A model generated the notes under the pieces. It saw nothing but the letters and a program-made list of their open reading frames with translations, did no database searches and was not told the DNA's origin. Made by a program: the position numbers and the translations under genes. A DNA stretch of 64,000 bases from DAHUXN01 sp963729815 (GTDB lineage: Bacteria; Acidobacteriota; Terriglobia; Acidiferrales; UBA7541): assembly GCA_963729815.1 (NCBI GenBank), contig CAVSPU010000004.1, positions 1-64,000 of the forward strand. Direction: 5' to 3'. Numbering within the stretch: the stretch's first letter is position 1; every line of letters begins with the position of its first letter. Shown here piece by piece: positions 61,194 to 64,000 of the stretch.

Positions 61194-62906
61194 TCACCGG
61201 TGCCAGCCAGGCCCGCGTAGCGGCTGCCCTGCCGTCACGCCCGTCAATTTGCCTTTTTCAAATTCGAGTCGCCCATTCACGATCACGTACTCGACTCCCA
61301 CTGATTCTTGATTCGGATCCGCGTACGTGGCTTTATCGATGATGGTCGCCCGATCGAAAATTGTCACGTCCGCGAAGAATCCGGGCTTCAAGAGGCCCCG
61401 ATCGGCAAGATGTTCTTGTTGCGCGGGCATTGATGTAATTTTGCGTACCGCCTCGGGTAGCGGCGTCAAATGCAGATCGCGGACGTAATGTCCCAGAAAT
61501 CGCGGCATGGACCCCCACGCACGCGGATGATTATGTGGTTCATAGATCGGCCCATCCATTGAAGTCTCGTTGGCGTCGAGTCCAATGCTCGTCCATCGCT
61601 GTTTCAATCCATACTGAAGATCCTGTTCGTTGGCGATGAAATACATGGCACCAGTCTGCGCCCCGTCGGCGAGAATGAAATCGAACATGGCATCGAGCGG
61701 ATCTTTTTTCTCTGCATCCGCCATTTGCGCCACGGTCTTGCCGTCATATTTTTTCAAGTCCGAATTCACGACGCCTGAAATCATCACGCCCGATGGTCCT
61801 CCGCTGTCGAAGTACAAATTCTCCCAACCCGGGTGATCGGCGGCCATCTCCGTCTTGATCCGGTGGCGTATCGCGGGGTCGCGCAGCCGCGCCAGCAATT
61901 TATCGGTTCCGCCGTCCGCCACCCAGGGCGGCAGGCAGGAAGCCAGCGCCGTAGCCCCCGCGAGGTAGGGATACATGTTCGCGGCGATGTCGAGGCCGGA
62001 ATCCCTCGCGCTCTGGATTTTCGCAACTACTTTCGGCATTGAGCCCCAGCGCGATTTTCCGCTGACTTTGAGATGGAAAACTTCCACTGGCAAATGCGCC
62101 TCGCGGCCGATGCGAATCGCCTCGTCGAGCGCCTGCATTTCCGTCTGCCCTTCGCTGCGCATATGCGTCGCGTAAATCCCTCCATACTTTCCAGCGACGC
62201 TCGCCAGCGCGATCAACTCATCCATTTTCGCATAATGTCCCGGCGGGTAAATCAGCGCCGTCGAAATCCCCATCGCACCCTGCTGCATCGCTTGCGCCAC
62301 CAACGCCTTCATTTTTTCGAGTTCCGCCGCCGTCGGTGCGCGGTCGTTGTCGCCAATCACAGCTTCGCGCACCTGCGCCGCACCGACATACGTGCCCAGA
62401 TTCAGCGGCGTGCCCGATTTTTCCAGCCGCCCGAAATATCCGTCGAGATCGCTCCAATCGACTGTCAAATGAAAATGATCCAGAAAAGGCTTCATCGGCG
62501 CCAGCGTGAGCGCATCCTGCGGCGCAATCGAACCGCCTTCGCCCGTAATTTCCGTCGTGATTCCCTGCGAAATCTTGCTTAGTGAACGGTTGTCGATCAG
62601 CAGTGAAGTTTCGGACTGTCCCAGCATGTCGATGAATCCCGGCGCCACTACGTATCCCGTAGCATCAATCAGCCGCGTTGCTGTGGCGTTCTCGAGCTTG
62701 CCGATGGCTGCGATGCGGTCGCCGCGAATTCCAATGTCAGCCGCATACCATGGATTTCCGGTGCCGTCCAGAATGTGCCCGCCTCGAATAATCACGTCGT
62801 AGCTGTCTGCACCACCATTCGCATCTTGCCGCGCCAAAGAGCGCATTCCAATTGCGGCCATGCCCACCAGAAAAAGTACTCCCGCACCAATCATCACTCG
62901 CCGCAT
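61194..62906 (-). CDS. Secreted D-aminoacylase-like amidohydrolase
   Basis: About 570 aa from ATG 62906, chosen for GGAGG upstream; a longer frame starts at 62954. A signal peptide precedes the amidohydrolase fold (YDVIIRGGHILDGTG ... VVAPGFID). The metal-binding H-x-H that should follow GFID is LGQ (95-97) here, while His248 (ATHMR) and His278 (VFHLK) are kept, as is an Asp/Glu-rich region further on. N-acyl-D-amino acids are likely substrates, but the changed metal site makes this uncertain. It may act on peptidoglycan or peptides together with the downstream SIS enzyme. Confidence 0.75.
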   Translation of the reverse strand: MRRVMIGAGVLFLVGMAAIGMRSLARQDANGGADSYDVIIRGGHILDGTGNPWYAADIGIRGDRIAAIGKLENATATRLIDATGYVVAPGFIDMLGQSETSLLIDNRSLSKISQGITTEITGEGGSIAPQDALTLAPMKPFLDHFHLTVDWSDLDGYFGRLEKSGTPLNLGTYVGAAQVREAVIGDNDRAPTAAELEKMKALVAQAMQQGAMGISTALIYPPGHYAKMDELIALASVAGKYGGIYATHMRSEGQTEMQALDEAIRIGREAHLPVEVFHLKVSGKSRWGSMPKVVAKIQSARDSGLDIAANMYPYLAGATALASCLPPWVADGGTDKLLARLRDPAIRHRIKTEMAADHPGWENLYFDSGGPSGVMISGVVNSDLKKYDGKTVAQMADAEKKDPLDAMFDFILADGAQTGAMYFIANEQDLQYGLKQRWTSIGLDANETSMDGPIYEPHNHPRAWGSMPRFLGHYVRDLHLTPLPEAVRKITSMPAQQEHLADRGLLKPGFFADVTIFDRATIIDKATYADPNQESVGVEYVIVNGRLEFEKGKLTGVTAGQPLRGPGWHR

Positions 62907-62940
62907 GATTCCCGCCCCTCCATTCTCGCGTTTCAGTCCG

Positions 62941-64000
62941 CTACCTCTCAGCATTTGCTCCCGCTCTTTCGAACTCGATTCCCGCCAGCGTCAATTTCGA
63001 GACATCCCCATCTTCATCCAGACTGAACATCGCCGGCGCATTGCCAAACGCGCCCAAATCGCCGACAAACGTATCGTATTGAAAATGCCTCAGAGTCCCG
63101 CTGAACGAATGAAATTGAATCCGCAGCGCATTGCCTTGGAACGTCACCACCGCATCGCCATACGCCTTATTGCGATACGTTCCCGCATACGCCGCAAGTT
63201 CGTGCGACGGATGCGTGTTCGGATGTTTTGGAGTTTTTGAACCTTCTTCCGCCTTTTTCTCCATCGCCGTGAACTGGTCCGCCACTTTCGTAAAGTGCGC
63301 GGTCCAATCCTGCTGCGGCAGCCCCAAAAATTCGTCGATCAAGTGCCAGCCGAGCCCGGCGCGTAGTGCCGTATGATCCAAATTGGTCAATATCACGAAA
63401 CCCGTCTTCACCTCCGGAATCAGCACCACCAGCGACGCAAACCCGTCAATGTCTCCCGGATGCAGCCAAATCTGATGCCCGCCATAATCCTGAATGAACC
63501 AGCCCATTCCATAGCTCATTTGCAGCGACTTCGGAAAGAACAGATCGAACTCCCCTCCTTGCGGCACCACGATCTGCGGCGTGTGCATCTCTTGCAGGCT
63601 CTTCGTGGAAACAATCTGCTGCCCATTCGCCTTTCCATCGTTCAACTGCATCGCGATCCATTTCGTCATGTCTCCCACGCCAGCATTGATCGATCCCGCT
63701 GGCGCAACGTCGTCGATATTTCGCCACGGAATCGCCGCCACTTTTCCGTCCTTCAGATCATGCGGCGTGGCATGGTCCGGCGCGTTTTGCGCATCCGTCG
63801 CGCTGAAATCCGCTCCATTCATTCCCAGCGGCTCAAAAATATGCTGCCGCACGAAATCTTGCCACGTCCCTCCGCTCGCCTGCCCCACCGCGTAACCCGC
63901 CGTCGCGTACATCACATTCTGGTATTCGAACCTTGCGCGAAAGCCGAACTCTGGCGGAATGTAGCGCACGCGCCGGATAATCTGCTCCAGCGAAAGTGAT
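62941..64000 (-). CDS. Serine beta-lactamase-like hydrolase (5' end outside window)
   Basis: At least 352 codons, cut by the right edge; the frame is still open there. The segment YQNVMYATAGYAVGQ carries the Tyr-x-Asn-like motif of class C beta-lactamases and esterases; the S-x-x-K nucleophile motif must lie in the missing part. The C-terminal domain has TYRNKAYGDAVV, an additional beta-barrel of the CubicO/DUF3471 type. Its stop lies 35 bases before the amidohydrolase start. Peptide or ester hydrolysis is inferred. Confidence 0.82.
   Translation of the reverse strand, partial: SLSLEQIIRRVRYIPPEFGFRARFEYQNVMYATAGYAVGQASGGTWQDFVRQHIFEPLGMNGADFSATDAQNAPDHATPHDLKDGKVAAIPWRNIDDVAPAGSINAGVGDMTKWIAMQLNDGKANGQQIVSTKSLQEMHTPQIVVPQGGEFDLFFPKSLQMSYGMGWFIQDYGGHQIWLHPGDIDGFASLVVLIPEVKTGFVILTNLDHTALRAGLGWHLIDEFLGLPQQDWTAHFTKVADQFTAMEKKAEEGSKTPKHPNTHPSHELAAYAGTYRNKAYGDAVVTFQGNALRIQFHSFSGTLRHFQYDTFVGDLGAFGNAPAMFSLDEDGDVSKLTLAGIEFERAGANAER

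Noticed and set aside
1..64000. CRISPR arrays, rRNA genes and prophage structural genes
   Set aside because: No regularly spaced direct repeats, no rRNA signatures and no capsid/tail/terminase genes were seen; only the integrase scar near tRNA-His remains.

Overview
The window looks like chromosomal DNA of an acidobacterium (Terriglobales-like). This is inferred from the moderate GC content, the many secreted Ig-like and BNR beta-repeat lipoproteins, the GldA/GldF/GldG/DUF4340 ABC locus, a carboxypeptidase-regulatory-domain protein, TPR proteins fused to other domains, and an exopolysaccharide (EPS) locus with a very large SLBB exporter. No rRNA or phylogenetic marker is present to prove it.

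Layout. 1-6.4 kb: the 5' half of a tRNA-Pro at the left edge, a BNR-repeat lipoprotein behind a promoter with a LacI/CcpA-like palindrome, endonuclease III, and an Ig-domain lipoprotein with a structured leader that can hide its ribosome binding site. 6.6-11 kb: an MFS transporter, a dicarboxylate/amino-acid symporter, and a membrane cytochrome-b561-like protein paired with YceI. 11.2-15.9 kb: a four-gene ABC exporter operon. 15.9-19.9 kb: small proteins, tRNA-Gly, a deoxyribosyltransferase-like enzyme, a DUF84 (XTP/ITP) phosphatase and a second MFS protein. 20-22.6 kb: a compact arsenic operon (arsR-arsM-arsC-aquaporin) with a clearly readable promoter/operator. 22.8-29.9 kb: PilZ protein, ClC channel with a zinc-ribbon/TPR partner, a NarX/NarL-type two-component pair, and a divergent MerR-HTH/TPR regulator.

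30.1-53.3 kb is the centrepiece: about 20 genes on the minus strand forming an EPS biosynthesis and export locus. Read in transcription order it has a LuxR-type response regulator, a receiver-like protein without its phospho-acceptor, a 1202-aa SLBB exporter, a PAP2 phosphatase-Wzi fusion, a Wzz-like chain-length protein without kinase, a NusG-like antiterminator, the initiating sugar phosphotransferase, a UDP-sulfoquinovose-synthase-like enzyme, an epimerase, flippase, TylF-type methyltransferase, O-antigen ligase/polymerase, FemAB-like acyltransferase, methyltransferase, polysaccharide deacetylase, GT4, GDP-mannose-3,5-epimerase-like enzyme and a WecG/TagA glycosyltransferase. A cluster of GTAC-centred sites lies between the two regulator genes.

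53.5-54.8 kb is a mobile-element scar: a decayed IS3-family element that seems to have interrupted a tyrosine integrase, directly upstream of tRNA-His. 54.8-64 kb holds a SnoaL/DUF4440 protein, an S10-like serine carboxypeptidase, a frameshifted CapD/PglF-type NDP-sugar dehydratase, a TolB/FlgO-like protein, an SIS-domain sugar isomerase/deaminase, a D-aminoacylase-like amidohydrolase lacking the usual HxH motif, and a serine beta-lactamase-like protein running off the right edge.

All calls come from reading the sequence; no database search was run. Antisense open frames over the real genes are common in this GC-rich DNA and were left out.
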